A stretch of 64,000 nucleotides of DNA. Origin: Cohnella sp. GbtcB17 (lineage in GTDB: Bacteria > Bacillota > Bacilli > Paenibacillales > Paenibacillaceae). Positions 18,141-27,752 of the stretch are shown here, one piece after another. Both the position numbers and the translations under genes were made by a program. Location of the stretch: positions 31,172-95,171 of the forward strand of contig NZ_JAGXJW010000011.1 of NCBI RefSeq assembly GCF_019091135.1. The letters are read 5' to 3'. The notes under the pieces are model-generated. The model did not search any database. It was not told where the DNA came from and worked only from the letters and a program-made list of their open reading frames with translations. Position 1 is the stretch's first letter. Every line of letters begins with the position of its first letter.

Positions 18141-18998
18141 CCGCCGCTAACGGGATGCGAGCGAATAGCGCAAAATTGCGCTATTGTCGCTCGCACCGCC
18201 CAGCCCGCTCTTCCGCCGCTAACCAGATACGCACGGATAGCGCGAAATCGCGCTATTGTCGCTCGCGCCGCCCCTGTCCGCTCCTCAGCCGCTAACCAGA
18301 TACGCATGAGTAGCGCAAAATCGCGCTATTGTCGCTCGCACCGCCCAGCCCGCTCTTCCGCCGCTAACCAGATACGCACGGATAGCGCGAAATTGCGCTA
18401 TTCTCGCTCGCACATCCCCACCCCGCTCTTCCGCCGCTAACCAGATACGCACGGATAGCGCGAAATTGCGCTATTCTCGCTCGCACCGCCCAGCCCGCTC
18501 TTCCGCCGCTAACCAGATACGCACGGATAGCGCAAAATTGCGCTATTCTCGCTCGTACCGCCCAGCCCGCTCCTCCGCCGCTAACCAGATACGCATGAGT
18601 AGCGCAAAATTGCGCTATTGTGACTCGCCCAGCCCAGCCCGCTCTTCCGCCGCTAACCAGATACGCACGGATAGCGCAAAATTGCGCTATTGTCGCTCGC
18701 ACATCCCCACCCCGCTCCTCAGTCGCTAACCAGATACGCACGGATAGCGCAAAATCGCGCTATTGTCGCTCGCACCGCCCAGCCCGCTCTTCCGCCGCTA
18801 ACCAGATACGCACGGATAGCGCGAAATTACGCTATTCTCACTCGCACAGTCCAGCCCGCTCTTCCGCCGCTAACCAGATACGCACGGATAGCGCAAAATT
18901 GCGCTATTGTCGCTCGCACATCCCCACCCCGCTCCTCAGTCGCTAACCAGATACCCACGGATAGCGCAAAATCGCGCTATTCTCGCTCGCACCGCCCC
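18141..18998. repeat. 72-bp tandem array, twelve units with palindromic core
   Basis: Twelve units 72 or 73 bp long. The cores start at 18166, 18238, 18311, 18383, 18456, 18528, 18600, 18672, 18745, 18817, 18889 and 18962. Each core is a palindrome of type TAGCGCaaaattGCGCTA with G/A and C/T variants, set in a linker containing CGCTAACCAGATACGCACG. Units differ by scattered substitutions, and some linkers are swapped in pairs (CACATCCCCACCCCGCTC versus CACCGCCCAGCCCGCTC). Because 72 is divisible by three, repetitive reading frames stay open across it, but they have no ribosome binding sites. The array lies in the convergent gap between the IclR gene and the MFS gene; no gene is visible in 18098-19128. 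Confidence 0.95.
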
Positions 18999-19128
18999 AG
19001 CCAGCCAGCTCGCCCGCATAGCCTCCTCCCGCAGCGCAACTTCGGATGTCGATAGCCCGAAATGCAAAGAAGCCGCCCCAGAGTCATGTTCATGACTTTG
19101 GGGACAGCTCCTTTTGTTGCGTCTCGAA

Positions 19129-20355
19129 TCATTTCCCGCCCCCGCCTCGCACGGACGGGAGCAGCAGCAGGAACGGCACAAGCGCCGCCCAGCCCGCAAA
19201 GAAAGACAGGGCGAACACAGTCGGCAGCCCCGCCCGCTCGGCCAGCGCGGCCCCGATGAGCGGCGCGGCGATGCCCCTGAAGCCGACCAGCGACAAGTAA
19301 ATCCCGCTGAAGGAAGACAAGTAGCGCCCCGACGAGCGTGACAAATAGTTCATCCACGCCAGGTCCATGCCCGCCGAAGCGATACCCGCCGCGAACGCGC
19401 CGGCCGCGGCGGGCCAGAAACCCGGCAGCAGCCAATAGGCCAGCGGCAGCAGCGTGCCCGCCGCCGCGCACCAGGACAGGACCGGGATCGCCGTTCGCTT
19501 GTCGATGACATGCCCCCAGATCGGGTTGAACAACAGCGCGGCGGCCGTCGTCGCCATGCTGATCAAGCCGATCTGCCCGTTGTCGAGGTTCATTTTGCCG
19601 ACCTGGTACACCGGGTAGACCGATGCCGGCAGCAGCATAAAGAACTCGTAAATAAATACGCCGGCGAGCAGCAGCTGGAAGCTGCGGTCCGCGCGAAGCG
19701 CGGAGAGCGTCTCCGTCCAGCGCGCTCCCCCGGAGGAAGCCTTCTCCTCTTGCGTCGACTCCGGCTCGCGAATGCGCGCGAACATGCAAATGCCGACGAC
19801 GCCGAGGACGAATCCGACGAGCGCCGCCGTGCGAAAATCTCCCGCCAGCCATTTCCCCGACACGTAAGTCCCCGCAAGCGTCGCCAGCCCCGCGGACACC
19901 CGGACGATGGACATGTACGTCGCCCGCTTGCCTTCCGGATAGATGGACCGCATGAGACCGACATAAGCGGGCGTTGCCACGCCCTGGAGCGCAAAAAAGA
20001 GCAGCGTCAACGCGGCCAGCGATAGCGGATCGCTAACGAACGCCATCGGCAGCAGCGCAAGCCTAGCCGCTCCGTGGAACAGAAAGACGAGCCTTACCTT
20101 GCCGTATCCCGCCGTAAGCTTCCCCCAAAATATCGCCAGCAAATTCGCTGCCGCCGCAGCGGAAGCGATCGCCGCCGTATGCCACGCGCCGCCGCCGAAG
20201 CGGAGTGCCATGACCGCCAGATACGGGACAATCATCCCGATGCAAAGGCTGTTCACGACCGCGGCCGCGATATCGATCCGCCAATTCCTGCGCAGCAGCG
20301 CATGAGCCACTTCCGGCGCCTGCGATTCGGAAGCTTGCTCGTCGGCTTCGCTCAT
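19129..20355 (-). CDS. MFS transporter
   Basis: A 408-residue protein with about twelve hydrophobic segments and the layout of the major facilitator superfamily. An N-terminal acidic cytoplasmic stretch precedes DIAAAVVNSLCIGMIVPYLAVMAL. A loop with WGKLTAGYGK near 77-86 stands where the family's motif A usually lies. A central charged loop (about 190-215) separates the two halves. The start is well set by GGAGGAGGAG. It begins 18 bp after the GH106-like gene stop and is read in the same direction, so it is probably the last gene of the rhamnoside operon, possibly exporting or importing a product. Substrate cannot be deduced. Confidence 0.85.
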   Translation of the reverse strand: MSEADEQASESQAPEVAHALLRRNWRIDIAAAVVNSLCIGMIVPYLAVMALRFGGGAWHTAAIASAAAAANLLAIFWGKLTAGYGKVRLVFLFHGAARLALLPMAFVSDPLSLAALTLLFFALQGVATPAYVGLMRSIYPEGKRATYMSIVRVSAGLATLAGTYVSGKWLAGDFRTAALVGFVLGVVGICMFARIREPESTQEEKASSGGARWTETLSALRADRSFQLLLAGVFIYEFFMLLPASVYPVYQVGKMNLDNGQIGLISMATTAAALLFNPIWGHVIDKRTAIPVLSWCAAAGTLLPLAYWLLPGFWPAAAGAFAAGIASAGMDLAWMNYLSRSSGRYLSSFSGIYLSLVGFRGIAAPLIGAALAERAGLPTVFALSFFAGWAALVPFLLLLPSVRGGGGK

Positions 20356-20373
20356 GCCGGCTCCTCCTCCCCG

Positions 20374-23300
20374 CTATGCCCCGCTCGGGTTCCGCGACTG
20401 CGCGGGCAGCTTCAATCGCAAACGGGGCTCCGCCATCCCCGCCGGCACGAGCGCGTACGCTTCGCTGTATGCTTCGCCCTCCGTGAGCCAGTTGCTTGGC
20501 GCATAGTATGGCGTCAGCACCGGCAGCTGGTGGAGCGGTCCGAACGTGTTGCGCCGCGTCAGTATCCATTTCACTTCAAGCTCACTCTCGCCCGAGATCG
20601 GCACTTCGTACGGATGCCAGACGACGGTGTGTGCGCCGGTATGCCTTCTAGTCTGTGTCTCGCCGGTTTGCGCTTCGCCGCCCGTGCCTGCGTCCGTACG
20701 TGCCTCCGCTTCGCGAACGACGATCGCGGCCGCGCCTTCGCCGAACGCAGCGTACAGTTCGCCGCCGGCATGCGCCGTTCCGAGCGCTGCCGCCGCGCGC
20801 GCCACTTCTTCCCGACTGATCCTGTACGTGATCGCCCCGCCGTAAAAAGGCAGTCCCTGCCCAAAAACATCGCCCGCCTCCAGCCGCTCCGGCAGACGCA
20901 TCAAGGTCGGCTGCGTCCCGTTCAGAACGACGCCGAAGCCGCCGAGCAAGTAGAGATTCTCCAGGTCGAAGTCGGCGTGCAGGTCCGCGGACACCTCGAG
21001 CAGATTGTTGCCTTGCCGCAACAGCTCGGGCGCAATACGGAGCTTGGCGAAGCAAGGATCGATCCACCACCCTGCAGCTGACGAAGTGTCGACTGAGATG
21101 CCGTTCAGCTCGATCTGGAGCAGATCCGGCCGTTCAGCAGCCAGACAAATCTCGCCCTGCGGCGGCGCCTCGACTTCGAATGCGAAACGCAGCGACAATC
21201 GCGTCCCCTTCCCCGCGGATTCGGCCAGATATTTGCGACGGTACCAAGGCTGGATCATGTCGCCTGCCCGCAGCGGCAGCCCAAGCTCGCGGCGCGCCGC
21301 GACGTCGATCTGCAGCACTTCCTGGGCGGGACGCCATTCGCCGTCGTCCAATCGCCATTCGGCTCTGTCGAGCACGCAAACGTTGGGCTCCTCCAGCTCG
21401 TACGTGAACGGCCCTTGAAGCGGAACCTCCGCGACGTCGGCATACCGTACCGCCGCAGGCAGCGTCTCCTCCGAGTCAATCTTCCCGCAGCTCAAGACGA
21501 AGACGCGCTCGCCGGACGGGGGAAAATCCGTCGTCAACACCAGCTCGCTGCCCTCGCGCACCGCCTCCACGGCAAATCGTTCGCCCGTGAGGCAGTTCCA
21601 CTCCTCGACGGCCGCGTCGCTCTTCCCCAAGTCGTTCACCCCCGAGTCGCTTGCCCCCGCGTCGCTCGCCCCCAAGTCATTCGCCCCCGAATCGCTCGCC
21701 CCCAAGTCGTTCGCCCTCAAATCGCTCGCTCCCCCGCCGCCAACCGGCGCCTGCAGCCGGATCGTGACATTGCGCAGTTCCTTCGTCCTGTCCATGTTCA
21801 TCAGGACCGCGATCACCCGGCCTTCCGTCCGGCGAACCTGCGCGTGAATGTCCCGCAGCGGTTCGCCGTCAGCGCCCCGCGCGGACACAGTCGCGCCAGC
21901 GGCGGCTCCCGCGCGCAGCAGCGCCGCCAGCTCCGCCGTCTCGCAGCGGATTGCCTGCCCGCCGGCGGCAAATGCGGCACAACTCTCGCTCGACAGCGCG
22001 TCCACATAACCCGGCGCCTCGCCCGCAAACACGACCCGGCCGCCCGCCGCCGCAAACTGCTCCAACAACCGCAGCGTATCGCTCCGGATCGTCGTCATGC
22101 CGGACACGAGCACCGCGCGATAGACCGCGCGGCCCACCCGAAGACGCGGCTTCCCGTCTTCCCCCGTTTCGACGCATGCCAGCCTGGACATCATTTCCTC
22201 GTCGCCGTAATCGAAGTCGATCCGTTCGCCCGCCAGCAGATGGTACAACGCCGCGAACTTACGCTCGAGCTCCTGAACCGCCGACGACACCGCCGAAAGG
22301 CCTCGCGACCAGCCCGGATAGGTCTGGCACCAGACGCTCTCGACCGGATGGACGACCAGCAACTCGCACGCAGGCTCCCCCTGCGACAGCAACAGTCCGA
22401 GCCGTGCGTAGTAAGTCTCCACGGTCTCGTACTGCCGCCACCAGGCGGACTGGTAGAAAATGCTCGCGGGGTAATCGCGCTTGGCCTCGCCCGCCATCGT
22501 GTACCAGGACAAGTGATGGCAGCGGAGATTAATGCCGAGCAGCGCCTGCCAGTCACCCACCGCCTTGTGCCCTTGCAGCGTCATCTGCCAGCCCGTGCAG
22601 CCGTACAGCTCCGACATGAGCCAGGGCCGCCCGAGCTGGCGCGCCGCGGACGAGAGCTGCTTGACGATCCAGTAGTTGACGTTGCCTTCGGTCAGCACGT
22701 CCACGCCGGGATGGCTCATATGCTCGTAAAAGCGCATGACCGAGCCGACCATCGCGGTCTCGGCCGTCAGGCTGTCCTCGTGCAGCGTGTGTCCGGTCAA
22801 TGCGATCCCGTTCGCCTCGCACCAGTCGCCGATCGGCTTCGCGAAGCTTTCCATGAACAGCTCGGTCAGCAGTTCCGCGTAGTGCCATTTGACCTGCGAG
22901 ACGGCGCGGCCCTCGACCTGCAGGAACAGCTCCGGCAGTCGCGGCGCCAGGTCGTAGCCGAACCGCTCGCGAAAGCGCTCGAACAGCGATGCCGTCCAGG
23001 GCGCGAGCCATTCCGGATCTGGATTGGCAAGCCCGAAGCCGTCCAGCAGCGCGCCGCGGTGAGGCTCATCGGTAAAAATGCCTTTGATGGAGCGCCCCAG
23101 CCGATCGCCGCACGCATTTTTGTAGGCTTCATGAGTCAGCTCGATAAAGCGGTCCACGGCTTCGCGGTTCATCGTGTCGACGTACGTGTAGCCGTTATAA
23201 AAGCTCTCGCTCGCCTGCTCTTCGACAGTGAAACAAAGCGCCCACCGGCCTGGCGCGGGCCGCTCTCCGTCCGCAAGCTGCCGCACTTCGCAAGCTGCGA

Positions 23301-23715
23301 GTCCGTCAAGCGCACACTCGAACAGGGCCAGCGGCGGCACCTGAGGCGGGATGAATGCCTCCGCGCCGCTGACGCGCAGCCGGATGAACTTCCGGCGGTA
23401 ATCGGGCTCCCGCGTAACGAGTCCGCCGGCGGTCCCGCTCGGCCACCGGTCCTCGTCGTAGAGCCACGCCTCCATGCCAAGCCGCTCTGCCTCGTCCGCG
23501 CACGCGTTGATCAGCTTCATCCATTCCTCGCCCATGTATTCGGTCGCCAGCCCCGTCCGCGAATGCATGAAGAAGCCGCCAAAGCCCATCTCCTTGAGAA
23601 CGCCGATCTGGCGGATCAGCTCCTCCTGCCGCAGCTCGCCGTTCCAGGACCAGAACGGCTTGCCGCGGTAATCGACGGGCGGACGCTCGAACTGTTCCTG
23701 CAGCAGGTCGCTCAT
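20374..23715 (-). CDS. GH106-like alpha-L-rhamnosidase
   Basis: A 1113-residue glycoside hydrolase. The N-terminal block FERPPVDYRGKPFWSWNGEL, then KEMGFGGFFMHSRTGLATEYMGEEWMKLINACADEAERLGMEAWLYDEDRWPSGTAGG (about 35-95), is typical of the GH106-type family of large rhamnosidase-like enzymes. Later parts include GIFTDEPHRG near 210 and a beta-sandwich C-terminal region. No signal peptide is seen, so it likely acts on imported oligosaccharides. The start at 23715 overlaps the GH78 gene stop (ATGA) and has GAGAGGAG ahead; the longer frame leftover upstream shadows GH78. A run of Ala/Asn/Ser-Asp-Leu/Ser-Gly repeats at about residues 660-700 is unusual. Confidence 0.85.
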   Translation of the reverse strand: MSDLLQEQFERPPVDYRGKPFWSWNGELRQEELIRQIGVLKEMGFGGFFMHSRTGLATEYMGEEWMKLINACADEAERLGMEAWLYDEDRWPSGTAGGLVTREPDYRRKFIRLRVSGAEAFIPPQVPPLALFECALDGLAACEVRQLADGERPAPGRWALCFTVEEQASESFYNGYTYVDTMNREAVDRFIELTHEAYKNACGDRLGRSIKGIFTDEPHRGALLDGFGLANPDPEWLAPWTASLFERFRERFGYDLAPRLPELFLQVEGRAVSQVKWHYAELLTELFMESFAKPIGDWCEANGIALTGHTLHEDSLTAETAMVGSVMRFYEHMSHPGVDVLTEGNVNYWIVKQLSSAARQLGRPWLMSELYGCTGWQMTLQGHKAVGDWQALLGINLRCHHLSWYTMAGEAKRDYPASIFYQSAWWRQYETVETYYARLGLLLSQGEPACELLVVHPVESVWCQTYPGWSRGLSAVSSAVQELERKFAALYHLLAGERIDFDYGDEEMMSRLACVETGEDGKPRLRVGRAVYRAVLVSGMTTIRSDTLRLLEQFAAAGGRVVFAGEAPGYVDALSSESCAAFAAGGQAIRCETAELAALLRAGAAAGATVSARGADGEPLRDIHAQVRRTEGRVIAVLMNMDRTKELRNVTIRLQAPVGGGGASDLRANDLGASDSGANDLGASDAGASDSGVNDLGKSDAAVEEWNCLTGERFAVEAVREGSELVLTTDFPPSGERVFVLSCGKIDSEETLPAAVRYADVAEVPLQGPFTYELEEPNVCVLDRAEWRLDDGEWRPAQEVLQIDVAARRELGLPLRAGDMIQPWYRRKYLAESAGKGTRLSLRFAFEVEAPPQGEICLAAERPDLLQIELNGISVDTSSAAGWWIDPCFAKLRIAPELLRQGNNLLEVSADLHADFDLENLYLLGGFGVVLNGTQPTLMRLPERLEAGDVFGQGLPFYGGAITYRISREEVARAAAALGTAHAGGELYAAFGEGAAAIVVREAEARTDAGTGGEAQTGETQTRRHTGAHTVVWHPYEVPISGESELEVKWILTRRNTFGPLHQLPVLTPYYAPSNWLTEGEAYSEAYALVPAGMAEPRLRLKLPAQSRNPSGA
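21616..21735. repeat. 15-bp minisatellite inside the GH106-like gene
   Basis: About eight 15-bp units (type TCGCTCGCCCCCAAG on the plus strand) encode a five-residue repeat alternating between ANDLG and ASDSG forms. Copy number changes would be in frame. It sits between two folded regions and looks like a flexible spacer. Confidence 0.8.
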
Positions 23716-25922
23716 CTCGATCCGCTCCTCTCCGATTGCGCCTCCAGCGATTCGCCGCCCCGGCGGATCCTTGCCGCGACGCCTGCGACAACGACCTCGA
23801 TGTCTTCCGGAACGTGAATCTCGCCCGTCAATTCTCCTCCCGTCTCGCGCCGCCAGGAGACGGCGATCGTACCGCGCGGCGTGTGCACGGTGCCCGAGCA
23901 GCTCGCGATGCCGCCGACCGCCGTCGGCTCGAAGCGTACAGCCGCGAACCCCGGCGACAAGCACGTCACGCCCAGCACCGTCTCGGAAATCCACTTGACC
24001 GGCGTGCTAGACCAGGAATGACACAGGCTGATCCGGTACGAGCCGTACGACTCGTAGGTCGTCAGCGCGTCGTGGTAGTCGTCCCCCGCGTACGAATCGG
24101 TGTAGGTCTCCCAAAAGGTCGTAGCGCCGCGGTCAAGCATGCCGCCCCAGACCTGCTCGATGATGCCGTAGGCGCGGTCGTGCATGCCGTACCGCGAGCA
24201 GCATTCGGCGAACTGGTAGGCGGACAGCGGCGTCACCGGATCGCGAAGCTCGTAGCTCGAGAGAAACGCTCGTGCCCGCTCATCGCCCACCATGCCGGCC
24301 GAGATGCCGAGCGCCTTAACCGCCAGCCTGTTGTCCGGACGCATGAATTCGTCCTCGTGCGTCAGCGGTTGCGGAGGCAGCTGTCCGATACCGAGCGCCG
24401 GCAGATCCGCCGACAGCCTGCCTAGCGCGGAGAGCGTCATGCCGTAGATCGCCTGCAGCCCCGAAGCCCGTTCCTCCTCGGTCAGCGGCACCCATTCGAT
24501 CAGGATGCTGCCCTCCGGCGACAGCCGGCCCGTCGATTCATCCGTATTTTCGAACACCCATCCCGCATGACGCCGCAGCGGTTCGCTCATTTCAAGCGCA
24601 AACGCGCGGTCGCCCGTATAAAAAACATATTCGGCCACGGCCTGAATCCACCACAGCGTGTATTCGCAGATGCCGTTCATCCATTTGCCATGCGGCGTTC
24701 CCTCGCCCAGCTCGCGGAGCGCGCGCCGGATGACGGCCGTGTCGTCCCACAGGAAATAGCACGAGCGCGCCGCCATGTACAGGTCGAACGTCCAGTTGAG
24801 CCGATCGCGCTTGATGCCGTCCCAGAGCCCGATCTGATGGCAGATCCGGCTCGTATGGGCGGATACGTCGTAGATAAGCGGCAAGCGGGTGTCGGCGGAC
24901 GCGAACGAGCCGGTCTGCTCCAGCGCGACCTGCACCGCCTCGAATCGGACCGATGCGGCGAACGCCGCTCCCGCCTCGCCGAGGAAAAACAGGCGCACGA
25001 AGCGCATGCCTTGCGGCAGCGTATGCAGCGACTCGCCCGGCGCGGCGCTGAACCATTCCGTAATGCAACCGTCGTAGCGTTCCAGCTCCTGCATCGATTC
25101 CGCGCCGTTCCAGAGCACGGTAAGCGCGGAGGTCCCTTCGTTGACGAGACGGATTCGCGCGTTGTGCTCGCGCCCGAGATCGACCGTCGCCTGCGGCAGC
25201 GAGGCAAGATCGAGCCGCTGCTGCGCCTCCCGGCGAAGCTTCCATTCGTTCTGCTTGCGGAGGTGGTAGAACAGCTCCAATCGCTCGGGCACCGGCTCCG
25301 CCAGCGGCGCTCCGCCGATACCGGCCAGCGTGCCGCCGAAGCGCCAGGCGCCGTCGCCCGTCGGCGAAGCGTCAACGCCGGAGCCCGTCGGCACTTCCGC
25401 ATCCGTCAGCGGCGTCGCGACGATGTCGCCGTAGCCGCCGCGCACGAACCAATCCGGCGACGACTCGAGGTCGCCGAACGGCTCCTCGCCGAGCAGCGCG
25501 ACGACGTCGGCGCGCTCGCCGTCTGCGAGCCAGTCCTCGCCGCTCGGCAGCCACACTCCTTCTCCTTCTACGAATCCGATAAAACCGACCGTGCGCGCGT
25601 GCAGGTAGGCGTTGACGTCGGCAATCGGATAGACGTCGTTGGCCAAGATCTCGACGCTGAACGTGTGCCGGCCCGCCGGGATCGACGCGGGGAAGCCGGC
25701 GACGCTCGCAAACGTCGCGGCTGCGGCCGGAGATTCGGAGATGCGGCCGACGATGTCGCCGTTCCAGCGGACGACGGCCGCGCCCGTAAGCGCCATGCGA
25801 AACGCGGCGCCCTCCACAGGCGCGTCCGCATTAAGATGCGCAGTCAGCGTCAAGCTGCGTTGTTGATGGCGTTCCCGATGCCAAATCCACTTGGGAAGCG
25901 CGCGGTTGTTAACGATGTCCAA
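23712..25922 (-). CDS. GH78-type alpha-L-rhamnosidase
   Basis: A 736-residue protein with an N-terminal carbohydrate-binding beta-sandwich (WIWHRERHQQRSLTLTAHL; a jelly-roll region to about 320) and a six-hairpin catalytic barrel of the GH78 class. Signatures are LWDGIKRDRLNWTFDLYMAARSCYFLWDDTAVIRRAL near 368-404, ATTFWETYTDSYAGDD near 608-623, and SLCHSWSSTPVKWISETVLGV near 640-660, the last being highly characteristic of family C-termini. It should release terminal L-rhamnose from oligosaccharides in the cytoplasm: no signal peptide is visible. The start codon is TTG, with AGAGG upstream. It overlaps the next gene by four bases. Confidence 0.85.
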   Translation of the reverse strand: MDIVNNRALPKWIWHRERHQQRSLTLTAHLNADAPVEGAAFRMALTGAAVVRWNGDIVGRISESPAAAATFASVAGFPASIPAGRHTFSVEILANDVYPIADVNAYLHARTVGFIGFVEGEGVWLPSGEDWLADGERADVVALLGEEPFGDLESSPDWFVRGGYGDIVATPLTDAEVPTGSGVDASPTGDGAWRFGGTLAGIGGAPLAEPVPERLELFYHLRKQNEWKLRREAQQRLDLASLPQATVDLGREHNARIRLVNEGTSALTVLWNGAESMQELERYDGCITEWFSAAPGESLHTLPQGMRFVRLFFLGEAGAAFAASVRFEAVQVALEQTGSFASADTRLPLIYDVSAHTSRICHQIGLWDGIKRDRLNWTFDLYMAARSCYFLWDDTAVIRRALRELGEGTPHGKWMNGICEYTLWWIQAVAEYVFYTGDRAFALEMSEPLRRHAGWVFENTDESTGRLSPEGSILIEWVPLTEEERASGLQAIYGMTLSALGRLSADLPALGIGQLPPQPLTHEDEFMRPDNRLAVKALGISAGMVGDERARAFLSSYELRDPVTPLSAYQFAECCSRYGMHDRAYGIIEQVWGGMLDRGATTFWETYTDSYAGDDYHDALTTYESYGSYRISLCHSWSSTPVKWISETVLGVTCLSPGFAAVRFEPTAVGGIASCSGTVHTPRGTIAVSWRRETGGELTGEIHVPEDIEVVVAGVAARIRRGGESLEAQSERSGSR

Positions 25923-25959
25923 GGTCAGTCAGCCTCTTTCCGGGCAATACGGTACGCGC

Positions 25960-26775
25960 TCACGCCTTCACGGCGCCGGTGACCATGCCTTCTATGTAAT
26001 ACTTCATGCCGAACAATATGAGCAGGATCGTCGGCACGCTGCCGACGATATAAGCGGCGAAGGACAGTCCGATGTCCGTCCGGCCCGAGCGGTTGAGCCC
26101 GACCGCGGCCATCGTGAACGTCTGGTGCTCCTGGCTCAGCACGATAAACGGCCACAGGTAATCGCTGTATACCGCAAGGAAGGTGACGATCGCGACGGTG
26201 ACGAGGATCGGCAGACTCAGCGGCAGCGCGATCCGGGAGTAGACATAAAATTCGCCGCCGCCGTCGATCCGGGCCGCCTCGGACAGCTCCTGGGGCAGCG
26301 ACTCGTAAAAGGTGCGGCACAGCATGATGCCGAGCAGCTGCGTGCCCGCGATGTAGGGCAGGATCAGGCCCAGGTAGCTGTTCGTGAAGCCCAGATTGTT
26401 GATAATCGCATAGAGCGGCACGATGTTGAGCAGCGAGGGAATCATCATGACGCCGATCAGCATCAGGTACAGCAAGCCGCGCAATGGGAAACGGTGCCGG
26501 GCGAACACGAAGCCGGACAGCGAACCGAGCAGCACGGCGCCCAGCACGGTGACGAAGCAGACGTATAGCGAATGGCCGATGCTGGCTTTGACGGCGTCCC
26601 AGGCGGCCGAATAATTTTCCCATTTGAGCGCGGACGGCAGGCCCCAGAAGTCGACGAGAATCTCGATCTGGTCCTTGAACGAAAAGTAGATCAACAGAAA
26701 AAAGGGCACGAGCGTGGCGACGAGAAGCGCAACAAGCACGGCGGAGCCCGCCCATTTCGACAAGCGCGCGGTCAT
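25960..26775 (-). CDS. Carbohydrate ABC transporter permease (MalG type)
   Basis: A 271-residue permease with six membrane segments. The EAA loop (LPQELSEAARIDGGGEFYVYSRIALPLSLPILVTVAIVTFLAVYSDYLWPFIVLS, about 155-210) is the contact for a shared MsmX-type ATPase, which is not encoded here. The MalG-type family imports oligosaccharides. Its partner MalF-type gene ends 11 bp upstream. Ribosome binding site AGGAGG. Confidence 0.95.
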   Translation of the reverse strand: MTARLSKWAGSAVLVALLVATLVPFFLLIYFSFKDQIEILVDFWGLPSALKWENYSAAWDAVKASIGHSLYVCFVTVLGAVLLGSLSGFVFARHRFPLRGLLYLMLIGVMMIPSLLNIVPLYAIINNLGFTNSYLGLILPYIAGTQLLGIMLCRTFYESLPQELSEAARIDGGGEFYVYSRIALPLSLPILVTVAIVTFLAVYSDYLWPFIVLSQEHQTFTMAAVGLNRSGRTDIGLSFAAYIVGSVPTILLILFGMKYYIEGMVTGAVKA

Positions 26776-26786
26776 GGCAGGACCTC

Positions 26787-27665
26787 CTAGTAGTCGGTTT
26801 TGAGAAACTTCATATTAAACAGCGTCAGCGCGAGAATAACGAGGAACAACGAGACGCCGATCGCGGAGCCGTAGCCGTACTGCGAACTGCCGAACGCGGC
26901 GTTGTACATGATCATCGCCGGGTTGGACGGCGCGACGCCGGGGCCGCCGCCCGTCATGACCATGATCTTGACGAAGTCTTGCAGGCTGCCGATGATCGTC
27001 AAAATGGTCACCACTTTGAATTGGGGCACGAGAAACGGCAGATGAATCCGGGTGAAAACCTGCCAGCCGTTCGCGCCGTCGATCCGGGCCGCCACGATCT
27101 GCACCTGGCTCATGTTGCCGATGGCCGCGTAGAAGATCAGGAACGGAAGACCGGCGATAAACGGGAAATTGTAAAAAACGATCGCCCATAGCGCGGTGCC
27201 GTCTTCGCCGAGCCAGGCGTGCGTCCAGCTCTCGAGGCCCGCGAGCGTCAGCAGCTGGTTCAGCAAGCCGTTGTTCGGGTCGTAAATGTTCTGCCACAGC
27301 AGAATCGTCACGATGCCGGGCAGCAGCATGGGTAAAATGAAGCCGGTTCGGAACGTGTATTTGATTCTCGGTCCGCCGATCAGAAAGATCAGTTCGGCGG
27401 CGATCAACGGGAATACGATCGCTTTGACGACGTCCGTCAGCGTGTATATCACCTGGTTGACGGCGCCCGTCCGGAAGCTCGAATCGCCGAACATGGTCCG
27501 GAAGTTATGCAGGCCGGTCCACTTGGACTGTACGAGGTTCCAATCGGTGAAGGAATGGAAGAACGCGAGGATGACCGGATAATAAAGAAAAACCGCGATA
27601 AACAAAAAAGAGGGCAACAGAAATAAATAGGATAGCCCGTATCGTTTCCATCGCACCGTATTCAT
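26787..27665 (-). CDS. Carbohydrate ABC transporter permease (MalF type)
   Basis: A 292-residue permease. The N-terminal LSYLFLLPSFLFIAVFLYYPVILAFFHSFTDWNLV is typical of MalF/UgpA proteins, and the coupling loop reads VAARIDGANGWQVFTRIHLPFLVPQFKVV near 203-231. It should pair with the MalG-type protein downstream and the lipoprotein upstream to import rhamnose-containing oligosaccharides, given the GH78 and GH106 genes that follow. Start ATG with GGAG at 8 bp. Confidence 0.95.
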   Translation of the reverse strand: MNTVRWKRYGLSYLFLLPSFLFIAVFLYYPVILAFFHSFTDWNLVQSKWTGLHNFRTMFGDSSFRTGAVNQVIYTLTDVVKAIVFPLIAAELIFLIGGPRIKYTFRTGFILPMLLPGIVTILLWQNIYDPNNGLLNQLLTLAGLESWTHAWLGEDGTALWAIVFYNFPFIAGLPFLIFYAAIGNMSQVQIVAARIDGANGWQVFTRIHLPFLVPQFKVVTILTIIGSLQDFVKIMVMTGGGPGVAPSNPAMIMYNAAFGSSQYGYGSAIGVSLFLVILALTLFNMKFLKTDY

Positions 27666-27752
27666 GGCATCAGCTCCTTTGAAACGGGACTCGCGCCGGC
27701 CCTGGCGGCCGGGAGCGCCATCGGGCGCCCGCCGGACCGCTTGCGCGCGGGT

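Noticed and set aside
18141..18998. CRISPR array
   Set aside because: Units are repeated over their whole length with no unique spacers, and no cas genes are present.
18466..19095. Several repetitive reading frames in the 72-bp array
   Set aside because: They arise only because the period is divisible by three; no ribosome binding sites and no known domain.
23736..24425. Plus-strand frames opposite the GH78 and GH106 genes
   Set aside because: Antisense shadows without family motifs or start signals.
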